Positions 23,132 through 34,933 of a DNA stretch of 64,000 nt are shown in pieces. The stretch spans positions 70,440,598 through 70,504,597 of the forward strand of contig CM018695.1 in NCBI GenBank assembly GCA_009363875.1, read 5' to 3'. The position numbers were made by a program, and so were the translations under genes. The stretch comes from Mikania micrantha (taxonomy: Eukaryota; Streptophyta; Magnoliopsida; Asterales; Asteraceae). The notes under the pieces are model-generated. The model did not search any database. It was not told the origin of the DNA and saw only the letters and a program-made list of their open reading frames with translations. Numbering within the stretch: position 1 is the stretch's first letter; each line of letters starts with the position of its first letter.

Positions 23132-24265
23132 GTGAAGGAACTTCACCGTCAACTGCTGACCCTGAAGTCAAACAGGTTTGCGCAGCACAAGGCTCTTAAA
23201 CTATCAACTTGTAGCTGATAACTCATACATGTATAAGATTTCTTTAACACTATCAACGCGCAGCTGATAACTCAAGCATGCCTAAGATTTCTTTAACTGA
23301 ACTGGCGACACACAGTCGGCAGGCCTATGTTTCCACAGGACTCTTTAACCATCAACCGAAATTGACGGCTCATACCGGTATAAGACTTCTTTACATTTAT
23401 CATTCATACATAATATGGTTTAAATCATTTAAACCATCATAATCATAAACGGCTCCTTTCACCGTAGTGTTCAAGTTTTGCCCAACCGCAGCCAGCAAAA
23501 CCTCATTTCCTACCCAACCTCAGTTGAGTCCTTAAAAATCAATTCTTTCTCAACCGCAGTTGAGACTTTAAACATTCTTTATATCTCAACTGAGATTCTT
23601 AAAATCATTTGCTTTAAATCATTCTTTACCTATAAACATTCATTTCTTGAAAACATGCTTTACCTGATCATAATCAGGTTACAATCACTTTCATACAATA
23701 ATTTTTATAATATGAAACATTCTTTACTTTAACATACTCTTTTATCTGACCGTAGTCAGATAAAGCAATCATTTACATAAAATAACTTTATAACATGCAT
23801 ATCAGCCCAAATGATAAAACATTTAAAATAGGGCTATAAGAACTCACCTGTTGTCTTGCTGTAGCAAGATCTCTCGTAAACTGGTACTAACAATATAATT
23901 CTGCATCAGTTTACACTTAATAAGTCACTTACGTTTTAACCTACTGATTAGATCTTTCTGAACGTTCAATGTCAAAGACATTGCCTTGAAAGTCATCAAA
24001 TAGTTAATATTGTTGATTATAATGCTAAAACAGTTCCTAAATAGATTAATGGCTTAGAAATGATAAATCCTTATAATTGATTACCCAGATATCATGAAAT
24101 ATCACAATGTAATCTTAGAATAGGTTTAATAACCATGTTTAACATACTAATCTGACTGTTATCATAAACATCAGATAATCGTTCAATAAGTATGTTAATG
24201 ATTGTGATTAGTTTGAAACACTTAGATTTAACCTTTGCATTTCAAAGATTAACCAAACTAATCAC
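23132..24265. repeat. Series of small perfect hairpins within the LTR (copy at about 30366-31500)
   Basis: At least ten stems of 5-12 bp with short loops follow one another. Examples: GTGAAG-GAA-CTTCAC at 23132-23146, an 11-bp-arm palindrome at 23415-23437, CTCAAC-CGCA-GTTGAG near 23551, and ACCTGAT-CATA-ATCAGGT at 23662-23679. TATCTGAC-CGTA-GTCAGATA is at 23743-23762, CTTGCT-GT-AGCAAG at 23855-23868, and CAATGTC-AAA-GACATTG at 23967-23983. A 12-bp outer stem (GTGATTAGTTTG at 24204-24215) pairs with 24254-24265. Confidence 0.8.
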
Positions 24266-24716
24266 CTACATTGTCATAATCAAATGGATTAAACCATTAT
24301 AACCATAGTTGTGATTTCATGCAAACCGGGCATTACAACGGATCAAAACAAGGATTCAACCGTTAAAACATCGTGTTCTTCATTTCTAATCAATCCTAGC
24401 CATCATCTAGGCAATAATCAACAATCCTAACTATATCATTACGTTCAAAATCAAGATCTAGTCAATCAAAATCGAACTAGAAAGTTAAAACAAATCGTTA
24501 CCTAATCTGACGGAGTTTTGACTGCAAAACAACGATCAGAACTTGTAGATACGATCCCTGGTATGATCGGTGACTTCTAGTGGCTTCAAAATAGTGTTTT
24601 GATGATGAATTTTCGTCTGGTATTCGTCTGGGGGTGTTCTTGTTCGAGATGTATAAAAATTAAACTTTCTGCGTGAAACTGATGAAGAAATCTGATCCAT
24701 AACACCGCCTCACTCG

Positions 24717-24838
24717 TCGCGTACCGCGACAAGGGGCCAAAAAGAGCTTCGCGTACCGCGAAGAAATCCGGAGGATTTTAGCTATTTTAGTCCGTCGCGT
24801 ACCGCGAAGGATCCTCAAATATTCGTCGCGTACCGCGA
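24717..24838. repeat. Group of four TCGCGTACCGCGA dyads in the young gypsy 3' LTR
   Basis: Identical 13-mers are at 24717-24729, 24749-24761, 24795-24807 and 24826-24838. Flanks extend the dyads differently: GTCGCG/CGCGAC, CTTCGCG/CGCGAAG, and TCGTCGCG/CGCGACGA. They lie 191-312 bp from the LTR 5' end in element orientation. Confidence 0.95.
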
Positions 24839-25029
24839 CGAGTCCAGAAGTTCAATACTTTGAAAATTTTCTTCGTTTCGCGATTCCGGACAATCCGTAA
24901 CTCCGTTTCGCGCACGGTTTCCGCCTACGTTCATCATTTCTCGTGTACTATCAATCTGTAGTAATTACCATTGTCAATTCAACGTAGATTTTATACACGA
25001 TCAAATGTACTAATTATTCGGTTGTTACA

Positions 25030-25045
25030 AATCTACCCTCCTTAC
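25030..25045 (-). other. Polypurine tract of the young gypsy element
   Basis: The minus-strand sequence GTAAGGAGGGTAGATT ends directly at the LTR boundary (25029). This is the expected position for the plus-strand primer. Confidence 0.8.
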
Positions 25046-25069
25046 AATAGGTTTCGTCCTCGAAACCTG

Positions 25070-28000
25070 TTACGTTTCAAACAAACGTGGGTAGAGTCGT
25101 TTCATCTCGTCTTCAGTCTCCCATGTCGTCTCAGATCCTTTTCGATGTTTCCATTGAACCTTAACTTGCCTAATCACCTTGTTACGTAACTGTTTTTCTT
25201 TCGTATCAACAATTGCAACTGGTTCTTCTATGTAGTTTAATTTCTCATCAACTTCAATGTCATTTAACGGCACATATGCTACATCATCTGCTAGACATTT
25301 TCTCAAATGTGAAACGTGGAATGTCGGATGAATTCCACTCAGTTCATCTGGCAGATCTAATCGGTAAGCTACCTTACCGACCCGTGCTATTATTTGAAAA
25401 GGTCCAATAAATCTCGGACTCAGCTTTCCTCTTTTCCTGAATCGAATAACTCCCTTCCATGGTGAAACTTTTAACAATACTTGATCCCCTACTTTAAACT
25501 CTATTGGTCTCCGTCTTTTATCAGCATAGGACTTTTGTCGATCCTGTGCAGCTTTCATTCGCGCTTTAACTAGTTGAAGCTTTTCTGTCAAATCTAACAC
25601 TGCAGCTTTGCTTCCTACTTCTTTCTGTCCTACTCCTCCCCAACACAGAGGTGTCCTACAACGCCGTCCATACAATGCCTCATATGGTGGCATTCCAATA
25701 CTAGCATGGTAGCTATTATTGTACGAGAATTCCACCAATGGTAAATGATCATCCCAGCCACCACCAAAATCAATAATACAGGCTCTGAGCATATCTTCTA
25801 AGGTTTGGATAGTCCTTTCAGACTGTCCATCGGTCTGAGGATGATACGCAGTGCTAATATTGAGTCTTGTACCCATTGATTCATGAAACCGTTTCCAGAA
25901 TCTTGAAACGAACCGCGTGTCACGATCTGACACTATAGAAACTGGAACTCCATGTCTCATAATTATTTCTTTCACAAATAGTTCAGACAGTTTCTCCGAC
26001 GTATAAGTCTCCCGCATAGGCAAGAAATGAGCACTTTTTGTTAACCGGTCTACAATCACCCAAATAGCATCATGACGTTTCGCCGTAAGAGGCAACTTGG
26101 TAATAAAATCCATGGTGATGTGTTCCCATTTCCATTCCGGGACTTCTAAAGGTTGCACATAACCATAAGGTTTCTGATGTTCAGCTTTTACTTGTGCACA
26201 TGTCAAACATTTGTTTACGTACTGCATTACATTGAATTTCATACCTGGCCACCAATAATCCTTCCGAAGGTCTTGATACATTTTCGTTGCACCAGGATGA
26301 ATAGAGTAACGTGACTTATGTGCTTCGTCTAGAATCCTTGACCTGATGTCCCCATTTCGTGGAACCCACATTCGACCAAATCGTATCTTAATACCAAACT
26401 CATTTTCTTCTAAATTCTTAACTTGACCAAAAATTCTTTCGAACCCAATATTTTCTTCCTTTAGTCCTTCCTTCTGCGCATCTTTAAGTTCATTCAGGAA
26501 ATCTGGGGTTATTACCAAACTATAAGACTTAACTTGTATAGCGGAGTGTTCTGTTTTACGACTTAGAGCATCAGCCACCACATTGGCTTTTCCTGGGTGA
26601 TACAAAATCTCACAGTCATAGTCTTTAAGTAACTCAAGCCATCTTCTTTGTCTCATATTCAAGTCTTTCTGTTCAAAGAAGTATTTTAAACTTTTATGAT
26701 CTGTGTAGATTGTACATTTCACTCCATATAAATAATGCCTCCAAATTTTTAAAGCAAATACCACAGCAGCCAATTCCAAATCATGCGTTGGATAATTAGC
26801 TTCATGGGTTTTCAATTGTCTTGAGGCATATGCTATTACCTTTCCCCTTTGCATAAGTACACAACCCAAACCCAGATAAGACGCATCTGAGTACACCACC
26901 ATGTCTTCATTACCATCCGGCAGTGTTAAAATAGGAGCTTCGGTTAATCTCTTCTTTAGTTCTTCAAAAGCTTGAACCTGAGTTGGACCCCAATCGTACT
27001 TTACTTCTTTCCTCGTCAATTTTGTCAACGGTGTAGCAATCCTAGAGAAATCCTGAATAAATCTTCTGTAATAACCTGCTAAACCGAGAAAGCTACGCAC
27101 TTCCGTTGGTGTTTTCGGAGGATTCCATTTCATTACCGCTTCTACTTTAGCTGGGTCCACCATTATGCCTTCTGGACTAATAACATGACCTAAAAATTGT
27201 ACTTCCCGTAGCCAAAAGGCACATTTAGAGAATTTAGCATAAAGCTTTTCTCTTCTTAGTATTTCAAGAACTTCCCGGATATGACACGCATGATCACCTT
27301 CACTCCTTGAGTATATTAATATATCGTCAATAAACACAATCACTGATCGGTCTAACATAGGTCTGCACACCCGATTCATTAAATCCATAAACGCCGCAGG
27401 AGCGTTTGTTAATCCGAAAGACATCACAAGAAACTCATAGTGTCCATAACGTGTGCGAAATGCTGTCTTCGGAATATCTTGTTCTCTCACCTTTAATTGA
27501 TGATACCCTGATTTGAGATCTATTTTAGAAAACCAACTTGCCCCTTGCAATTGATCAAATAGATCGTCAATTCTTGGTAACGGATACTTATTCTTTATTG
27601 TGAGCTTATTCAATTCCCTATAATCAATACACATCCTCATACTTCCGTCCTTTTTCTTTACAAACAACACTGGTGCACCCCAAGGTGACACACTCGGTCG
27701 TATAAAACCTTTGTCTAGAAGGTCTTGTAGTTGGGTCATTAATTCTTTCATCTCTGTTGGGGCCAGACGGTACGGTGCCTTGGCGACAGGTTGAGCTCCT
27801 GGCACAACATCAATTTGGAATTCGATTTCCCGATCAGGTGGAAGTCCTGGCAAATCCTCAGGAAATACATCAGGAAAGTTACACACCACGGGTACGTCTT
27901 CCAATTCTTTTACCTTAATTTCTTTATCAATAACATAAGCCAGATAAGCCCCACACCCTCGCCTCATAAATTCACTTGCCTTAATCATTGAAATGACTTT

Positions 28001-29635
28001 AGGCACGTTAAACACTTTATCCCCGTAAACCGTTACTGAACTCCCATTAAGAGCTGTTAAGAAAATCATCTTTCGTCGACAAACGATGTTAGCCTCATAT
28101 TTGGCCAACCAATCCATTCCCAAAACTACATCGAAACCTCCTAACGTAATCAGAAACAACTTAACAGGGAATCTATGACCTTCTATATCAATGTAACAAT
28201 CATCCTCAATGGCCTCCGTTACTCTAGTAGATTTACCAAGAGCAGTTTCTATGTTAAAGGCATTTTCTATCTTTTTAACATTTGCACACAGTTTATCACA
28301 AAAAGTAATAGCCACAAAGCTCATACTTGCACCAGAATCAAATAGCACTGAAGCAGGGATATCATTAATCAAGAATGTACCTGTCACCACATCCGGGTCT
28401 TTGGCTGCCTGATCTCTGGTCATAGTAAAGGCACGAGCTTTTGCCTTTTGCTTCTCCCCTCCCTTGCTACTTTCAGGTTTACTGGCTTCAGTAGGTATTG
28501 TCTTTGGTTTAAAACAATTCTTGCTCATGTGACCGATCCCACCACAATTGTAACACTTTAGTATGGTTGGACAATTATACGAGAGGTGTCCAGTTTTTCC
28601 ACAACGGTAGCACAAAGTAGTCCCCAGGCGACATTCTCCCCCATGCTTCCTTCCGCACTTGGTGCACGTTTCAAATTCTTCTACTTTAAGCTTTTTCATG
28701 GGGAGTCCCGGTTTACCATTTCTATTTCTTTTGAATCCCGGTGACCACTTTTGCTTCGGTTCTTCCTTTGTTGGTTCAGCTTCCACAACATCATCCCAAA
28801 CAATGCCGCTGATTTCTACTGCTGATTCAAAAGTCCTAGGAGCATGCGCCTTCACATGTGTTCGGACTTTAGGTGGTAACCCTTCCACATATAGCTTCAA
28901 TCTGCGTTCCTCCGTATTTACCAAATGAGGAACCAGTCTTGACATTTCATTAAATTTTGACGTATATTGCCGATGGTTCATACGTCCAGCTTTCAAAGTC
29001 AGAAATTCTCGCTCAACTTTATCAATTTCATTCTTTGGACAAAAGTGTTTCATAACTAACTCCTTCAATTCCTCCCATTTCAAGCCCTCCACATCAGTAG
29101 TGGTCTTTGACTGCTTAACAGTGTTCCACCAATGTAGAGCTTCTTCAGTAAATGAATGAGCTGCAAATTTCACAGCTTGGTCTTCCCGGCATTCACTGAT
29201 AGCGATAACCGCCTCCATAGCCGAAACCCAGTGACAGGTGGCCACAGCATCCTTCTTACCATCAAATGAGGGTGGATTGCATCCTTTGAAGGCCTTGTAA
29301 TCACAACCCTTCCGTTTCTCTGACGTAGAATCACCGTTCTTAGTTCCGGTGATCACAACTTCCTCTTCTTTGGTGATGTCATTAGTTCCTTCAAACTTGT
29401 CTTTCAAAGTATCCTTCAGTATTTTTGTAACCAAAGCTGGTAGCTTATCATCCAAAACTTTACAGACCTCATCAGAAATAGCCTTCACTACGATAGGCTC
29501 TAGAGTAAACTCATCTTCATCTTCCGGTCGCTCGTTGTGCTCGTAGTCGTCTTCATTGACGGGTTCTTCATTCTCGATATGCGGTTCTTCAGGTTCCTGT
29601 GGTTGCTTCCTTGGTCTACCCCTTTGTCCAGCCAT
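25070..29635 (-). CDS. gag-pol polyprotein of the young gypsy retrotransposon (1521 aa, intact)
   Basis: One uninterrupted frame encodes an acidic N-terminus and a capsid-type gag core (about 110-260). Two CX2CX4HX4C zinc knuckles (342-355, 361-374) follow a further Cys/His cluster at 324-335. The aspartic protease has DSGA at 433-436. Reverse transcriptase covers about 610-790 with FIDD at 768-771. RNase H has Asp at 917 and TDHKSL near 978. Integrase has the zinc-binding residues H1106/H1113 with C1143/C1146 and catalytic D1176, D1237 and E1273 (D-x60-D-x35-E). A chromodomain-like tail (about 1470-1519) ends YPRLF and may guide integration to chromatin marks. Product: virus-like particle, protease, RT/RNase H and integrase for copy-and-paste transposition. 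One oddity is MSFGLTNAP at 738-746, where MPFGLTNAP is usual. It starts 311 bp inside the 5' LTR boundary. Confidence 0.96.
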   Translation of the reverse strand: MAGQRGRPRKQPQEPEEPHIENEEPVNEDDYEHNERPEDEDEFTLEPIVVKAISDEVCKVLDDKLPALVTKILKDTLKDKFEGTNDITKEEEVVITGTKNGDSTSEKRKGCDYKAFKGCNPPSFDGKKDAVATCHWVSAMEAVIAISECREDQAVKFAAHSFTEEALHWWNTVKQSKTTTDVEGLKWEELKELVMKHFCPKNEIDKVEREFLTLKAGRMNHRQYTSKFNEMSRLVPHLVNTEERRLKLYVEGLPPKVRTHVKAHAPRTFESAVEISGIVWDDVVEAEPTKEEPKQKWSPGFKRNRNGKPGLPMKKLKVEEFETCTKCGRKHGGECRLGTTLCYRCGKTGHLSYNCPTILKCYNCGGIGHMSKNCFKPKTIPTEASKPESSKGGEKQKAKARAFTMTRDQAAKDPDVVTGTFLINDIPASVLFDSGASMSFVAITFCDKLCANVKKIENAFNIETALGKSTRVTEAIEDDCYIDIEGHRFPVKLFLITLGGFDVVLGMDWLAKYEANIVCRRKMIFLTALNGSSVTVYGDKVFNVPKVISMIKASEFMRRGCGAYLAYVIDKEIKVKELEDVPVVCNFPDVFPEDLPGLPPDREIEFQIDVVPGAQPVAKAPYRLAPTEMKELMTQLQDLLDKGFIRPSVSPWGAPVLFVKKKDGSMRMCIDYRELNKLTIKNKYPLPRIDDLFDQLQGASWFSKIDLKSGYHQLKVREQDIPKTAFRTRYGHYEFLVMSFGLTNAPAAFMDLMNRVCRPMLDRSVIVFIDDILIYSRSEGDHACHIREVLEILRREKLYAKFSKCAFWLREVQFLGHVISPEGIMVDPAKVEAVMKWNPPKTPTEVRSFLGLAGYYRRFIQDFSRIATPLTKLTRKEVKYDWGPTQVQAFEELKKRLTEAPILTLPDGNEDMVVYSDASYLGLGCVLMQRGKVIAYASRQLKTHEANYPTHDLELAAVVFALKIWRHYLYGVKCTIYTDHKSLKYFFEQKDLNMRQRRWLELLKDYDCEILYHPGKANVVADALSRKTEHSAIQVKSYSLVITPDFLNELKDAQKEGLKEENIGFERIFGQVKNLEENEFGIKIRFGRMWVPRNGDIRSRILDEAHKSRYSIHPGATKMYQDLRKDYWWPGMKFNVMQYVNKCLTCAQVKAEHQKPYGYVQPLEVPEWKWEHITMDFITKLPLTAKRHDAIWVIVDRLTKSAHFLPMRETYTSEKLSELFVKEIIMRHGVPVSIVSDRDTRFVSRFWKRFHESMGTRLNISTAYHPQTDGQSERTIQTLEDMLRACIIDFGGGWDDHLPLVEFSYNNSYHASIGMPPYEALYGRRCRTPLCWGGVGQKEVGSKAAVLDLTEKLQLVKARMKAAQDRQKSYADKRRRPIEFKVGDQVLLKVSPWKGVIRFRKRGKLSPRFIGPFQIIARVGKVAYRLDLPDELSGIHPTFHVSHLRKCLADDVAYVPLNDIEVDEKLNYIEEPVAIVDTKEKQLRNKVIRQVKVQWKHRKGSETTWETEDEMKRLYPRLFET

Positions 29636-29948
29636 TTAACTATCTACAAGATGCATCAATTGGAGAGTCAGTACAGGTTTAGTTTAGCACGAAATAAGCT
29701 TTGTAAATCGTTAATGACGTTGATCAGGTGTTATTAACCATTTACCTAACTCATAGGCTCTAAACGTTTCCCATCACGTCACCCCAAAGTGCATGACTCT
29801 AACTATCTTTCTAACCTTACACCTATGTCTTAACTCATACATAATATTCAGCTCATGGCATCAAACTACCCTTGACTGGCATTCTTATCCTTCAGTCCCA
29901 TTTTCAGTTTAAGTCTAGTCATTAGGGATGACCAGATCTCTCAAACTA

Positions 29949-29962
29949 TGGCTCTGATACCA
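29949..29962 (-). other. Primer-binding site, initiator tRNA-Met type
   Basis: The minus-strand sequence TGGTATCAGAGCCA starts three bases inside the 5' LTR. It matches the standard initiator-Met PBS of plant retrotransposons, where minus-strand DNA synthesis starts. Confidence 0.93.
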
Positions 29963-29965
29963 ACT

Positions 29966-32264
29966 TGAGAGGCCCCGAGCCCCTCGGTTGGTAATCATCA
30001 AACCCATACTCTTTAAAACATATTTACATTACCATAGCAGCGGAATTTAAGGCGATTACATAAAATATTATATAAACCTAAACAAACATTAATACATAGC
30101 TCATATCTTTATTAGATTTATAACATAGCCAGTCTATGCCAGGGGTAGTCTTCAACGTATGCCATGAGCCCTCCTGGTCTCCTTTCTCAACTATTCAACC
30201 TGATATGCATGTAAAACAAGTCAGCTTTATGCTGGTGAGTTCTAAATTCATTTCTTAGAAAATCCTTATACATAACAAACCTGTTCTCATATCATAATTT
30301 CATAACATACATAGCATTGTAACATAATTACATAACATACGTATCATCATAACATCATTCATACAGTGAAGGAACTTCACCGTCAACTGCTGACCCTGAA
30401 GTCAAACAGGTTTGCGCAGCACAAGGCTCTTAAACTATCAACTTGTAGCTGATAACTCATACATGTATAAGATTTCTTTAACACTATCAACGCGCAGCTG
30501 ATAACTCAAGCATGCCTAAGATTTCTTTAACTGAACTGGCGACACACAGTCGGCAGGCCTATGTTTCCACAGGACTCTTTAACCATCAACCGAAATTGAC
30601 GGCTCATACCGGTATAAGACTTCTTTACATTTATCATTCATACATAATATGGTTTAAATCATTTAAACCATCATAATCATAAACGGCTCCTTTCACCGTA
30701 GTGTTCAAGTTTTGCCCAACCGCAGCCAGCAAAACCTCATTTCCTACCCAACCTCAGTTGAGTCCTTTAAAAATCAATTCTTTCTCAACCGCAGTTGAGA
30801 CTTTAAACATTCTTTATATCTCAACTGAGATTCTTAAAATCATTTGCTTTAAATCATTCTTTACCTATAAACATTCATTTCTTGAAAACATGCTTTACCT
30901 GATCATAATCAGGTTACAATCACTTTCATACAATAATTTTTATAATATGAAACATTCTTTACTTTAACATACTCTTTTATCTGACCGTAGTCAGATAAAG
31001 CAATCATTTACATAAAATAACTTTATAACATGCATATCAGCCCAAATGATAAAACATTTAAAATAGGGCTATAAGAACTCACCTGTTGTCTTGCTGTAGC
31101 AAGATCTCTCGTAAACTGGTACTAACAATATAATTCTGCATCAGTTTACACTTAATAAGTCACTTACGTTTTAACCTACTGATTAGATCTTTCTGAACGT
31201 TCAATGTCAAAGACATTGCCTTGAAAGTCATCAAATAGTTAATATTGTTGATTATAATGCTAAAACAGTTCCTAAATAGATTAATGGCTTAGAAATGATA
31301 AATCCTTATAATTGATTACCCAGATATCATGAAATATCACAATGTAATCTTAGAATAGGTTTAATAACCATGTTTAACATACTAATCTGACTGTTATCAT
31401 AAACATCAGATAATCGTTCAATAAGTATGTTAATGATTGTGATTAGTTTGAAACACTTAGATTTAACCTTTGCATTTCAAAGATTAACCAAACTAATCAC
31501 CTACATTGTCATAATCAAATGGATTAAACCATTATAACCATAGTTGTGATTTCATGCAAACCGGGCATTACAACGGATCAAAACAAGGATTCAACCGTTA
31601 AAACATCGTGTTCTTCATTTCTAATCAATCCTAGCCATCATCTAGGCAATAATCAACAATCCTAACTATATCATTACGTTCAAAATCAAGATCTAGTCAA
31701 TCAAAATCGAACTAGAAAGTTAAAACAAATCGTTACCTAATCTGACGGAGTTTTGACTGCAAAACAACGATCAGAACTTGTAGATACGATCCCTGGTATG
31801 ATCGGTGACTTCTAGTGGCTTCAAAATAGTGTTTTGATGATGAATTTTCGTCTGGTATTCGTCTGGGGGTGTTCTTGTTCGAGATGTATAAAAATTAAAC
31901 TTTCTGCGTGAAACTGATGAAGAAATCTGATCCATAACACCGCCTCACTCGTCGCGTACCGCGACAAGGGGCCAAAAAGAGCTTCGCGTACCGCGAAGAA
32001 ATCCGGAGGATTTTAGCTATTTTAGTCCGTCGCGTACCGCGAAGGATCCTCAAATATTCGTCGCGTACCGCGACGAGTCCAGAAGTTCAATACTTTGAAA
32101 ATTTTCTTCGTTTCGCGATTCCGGACAATCCGTAACTCCGTTTCGCGCACGGTTTCCGCCTACGTTCATCATTTCTCGTGTACTATCAATCTGTAGTAAT
32201 TACCATTGTCAATTCAACGTAGATTTTATACACGATCAAATGTACTAATTATTCGGTTGTTACA
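29966..32264 (-). repeat. 5' LTR of the young gypsy element
   Basis: It is the same as 22732-25029 except for one additional T (near 30769). It carries the same hairpin series (about 30366-31500) and four CGCG dyads at 31952-31964, 31984-31996, 32030-32042 and 32061-32073. As the 5' LTR it should contain the element's promoter. Confidence 0.95.
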
Positions 32265-32268
32265 ATAA

Positions 32269-32393
32269 GGTATGCCCCTTGACCCACTCACTCCACATAT
32301 GCGCAACGTAGGCGCCACGTAGGCACTCACCTCATCATTTTGGTGGAAATGCCCCATTACCCACTCACTTCACGTCATCATCTATTTTTAAAA

Positions 32394-32436
<43 letters not shown>

Positions 32437-32597
32437 GTGAGTGTGTGTAAGAGAGAGAGAGAGAAACTGAGAGAAAGAGAGGTCTCACCCGTTGCCCCAA
32501 TCACGACCCCCCCCCAATTCACGCCCTCTCACGCCCCAAGGGGGGCGGTGTGCCACGCCCTCTCACGCCCTACCCATGCCCACTCAAGGGGCATACC
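32269..32597. mobile_element. MITE with perfect GGTATGCCCCTTGA terminal repeats
   Basis: GGTATGCCCCTTGA at 32269-32282 and its exact reverse complement TCAAGGGGCATACC at 32584-32597 bound about 329 bp. Inside lie a (TA)n tract at about 32397-32428, a (GA)n tract at about 32450-32480, and CACGCCC repeats. No coding capacity. The left TIR overlaps the TSD of the young gypsy element. Confidence 0.82.
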
Positions 32598-33087
32598 CAC
32601 CAGTCTAATGTTTGTTTCACTTAAGCCCCCAATTAATGATTATTCTAGTTTTTTTTCAATCAAAATTAGATCATGCATTAAACCCCTTCGCATGTACGTA
32701 TCACGTATGTGTAATTAAAAAAAAAAAGAAGAAATTGGCAAAAAAATCTTACAGTTCATGTTTTTATTAAACAACGATATATTTTAAACAAAACAGTATT
32801 CATATACATGGATGCGTTAAAACACAAAAAAATTTCAACATATGTACATAGGATGCGTAGAAATTAACGTGTCGTGTTTAAATTATCAGATTAAAATATA
32901 TGGCTCCTCAAACGCCTCTCAATACAATTTGCGTTTTTTTTTTTATATATATTTAAGGACAAATCAGTTTAAATAACCAACCAATTGTTACCTAATAATT
33001 ATAAAGCATTATTTAATACTATCTTGTGTTTACTAGAGGCTCAACTATACTCGATGTCGCACGGTCTAAGAGACATAAACTAAGGTT
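32598..33087. other. Gene-free AT-rich DNA
   Basis: I see no gene, terminal repeat or long repeat here. Confidence 0.5.
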
Positions 33088-33300
33088 ATATATATAGTGT
33101 TAGAATCAAATACAAATTGTTAGTTTTGTAAAAAGTGTAAAAAGTAAAGTGCTATTATAAATAACACTTTGTTATTATTTAACAAGTAACTGTTAAATAT
33201 TATAATAACACTTTGTTAATATTATAATAACACTCTGTTATTTATAATAGTACTTTGTTTTTTACAAAACTACCAATTTGTACATTAACCTTACTATATA
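33088..33300. mobile_element. Small foldback MITE in a (TA)n tract (array member 1)
   Basis: The left arm TACAAATTGTTAGTTTTGTA pairs imperfectly with the right arm TACAAAACTACCAATTTGTA (near 33263-33282). Both sides end in TATATATA. The centre repeats ATAATAACACTTTGTTA-type units. Confidence 0.7.
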
Positions 33301-33302
33301 TA

Positions 33303-34924
33303 TAGGATTGGGATCAAATACTAACTCACACTTAGAGCACTAACCCATTAACTCTCTTTACCCAATCATAATTAAACACATGGATTTTTCTTTTATTATT
33401 TGATAAGGGTAAATTAGTTATTTGCTTTATGTACTAACTTACCCCATCTTTTTTTATACATTCATAACTTTTTTATACTATAATATTTTTTTATAAAAAT
33501 TGCACCATTTTACTCGTCTTATTTTTCTCTTTAATTCCGTTATAGTCTTGACTAGGTTTTTTATTTTTTTTCGGATGTCGTATTTACACCAATGTAACAA
33601 GTATAAAAATAACAAATTATTTGGAACGAGTTGTAACGAATTTGGGGTTTATATTGTTGTAGAATAAATAGGGTTTACGTTTAAGAGTATAAACGAGCCA
33701 AGCCGATCCCGAGCTAGTTAATTACGTTATATTCTTGACTAGGTTTTTTTATTTTTTCCGGATGCTTCAAAATTCGTTATATCTACAAGATTGTAAATAC
33801 ATTTTAATACTATAAAAAATTATATCTACAAGATTGTAAATACATTTTAATACTTTAAAAAAATAGTATAACATTTTGTTGATAAAAAACAAAATTCGTT
33901 ATATCTACTAGATTGTAAATACGTTTTAATACTTTAAAAAAATTATATTTACAAGATTGTAAAGACATTTTAATACTTTAAAAAAAATAAAATAACATTT
34001 TTTTGATAAAAACTAAAATTTCGTTATATATACAAGATTGTAAATACGTTTTAATACTTTAAAAAAATTATATCTACAAGATTGTAAATATATTTTAATA
34101 CTTTAAAAAAATAATATAACATTTTGTTGATAAAAACCAAAATTCGTTATATCTACAAGATTGTAAATACATTTTAATACTTTACAAAATACTATAACAT
34201 TTTGTTGATAAAAAACAAAACTCGTTATATCTACTAGATTGTAATACGTTTTAATATTTTAAAAAAATATTATAACATTTTGTTGATAAAAACCAAAATT
34301 CGTTATATCTACAAGATTGTAAATACATTTTCATACTTTAAAAATTATATTTACAAGATTGTAAATACATTTTAGTACTTTAAAAATCAAAATTCGTTAC
34401 AAAATCAAGAATATAACATAATTAACGAGCATCCGGAAAAAATAAAAAACCTAGTCAAGAATATAACGTAATTAACGAGCTCAGGATCGGCTCGTTTACA
34501 CTCTTAAACTTAACCCATATTTGTTATACAACAATGTAAACCCAAATTCGTTACAACTCGTTACAAATAATTTGTTAGTTTTATACTTGTTACATTGGTG
34601 TAAATACGAACATCCGAAAAAAAATAAAAAAAACCTAGTCAGGACTATAACGGAATTACAGAGAAAAAAAGACGAGTAAAATGGTGCAATTTTTATAAAA
34701 AAATATTATAGTATAAAAAAGTTATGGATGTATAAAAAAAGATGGGGTAAAGTATTTAATATAGCAAATTACATTAATACCATTATTCCTTTTTCTTTCA
34801 AATCAATTACATTATTATATTATAGTTTAATATCAACCATTATATTAGCATCTTGTAATTTGATCATTAAATATGGTGAGATTAATGGGTTATTGCTCTA
34901 TCTTAAGGTTAGCATTAGAACCCT
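33303..34924. mobile_element. Large foldback element with central tandem repeats (array member 2)
   Basis: Arms of roughly 430 bp are inverted. For example, the segment containing ACTCGTCTTATTTTTCTCTT near 33513 returns as the complement near 34660-34680, and GGCTTGGCTCG-type sequence near 33690 returns near 34485. Between the arms (about 33770-34390) TCTACAAGATTGTAAATAC recurs several times, alternating with AACATTTTGTTGATAAAAAC units. It is bounded by (TA)n on both sides. No coding capacity. Confidence 0.8.
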
Positions 34925-34933
34925 TCCCTATAT

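Larger units (their letters stand above)
22732..25029 (-). repeat. 3' LTR of the young gypsy element
   Basis: It is bounded by TGAGAGGCC at 22732 and GTTGTTACA at 25029, which are respectively the 3' and 5' ends of the LTR in element orientation. It carries a series of small hairpins between 23132 and 24265, and a group of four CGCG dyads at 24717-24838. Short frames inside it are not credible genes. Confidence 0.95.
22732..32264 (-). mobile_element. Complete, very young Ty3/gypsy retrotransposon (9533 bp, TSD ATAAG)
   Basis: It is on the minus strand, with LTRs at 22732-25029 (2298 bp) and 29966-32264 (2299 bp), each bounded by TG and CA. The TSD ATAAG is at 22727-22731 and 32265-32269. PBS, polypurine tract and a single uninterrupted gag-pol frame are all present. 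By eye the only LTR difference is one T in a short run (CCTTAAAAA near 23531, CCTTTAAAAA in the right LTR), which implies very recent integration. It inserted at the boundary between two MITEs. Lineage: chromovirus, probably Tekay or close. Confidence 0.96.

Noticed and set aside
23478..23732. 84-88-codon frames in both gypsy LTRs
   Set aside because: These are low-complexity Ser/Leu/Asn-rich translations of the hairpin-containing LTR. Duplication is explained by LTR identity.
24717..24838. CRISPR-like array
   Set aside because: The repeats are 13-nt dyads with 18-33-nt gaps in plant LTRs, with no cas genes. The sequence is eukaryotic.
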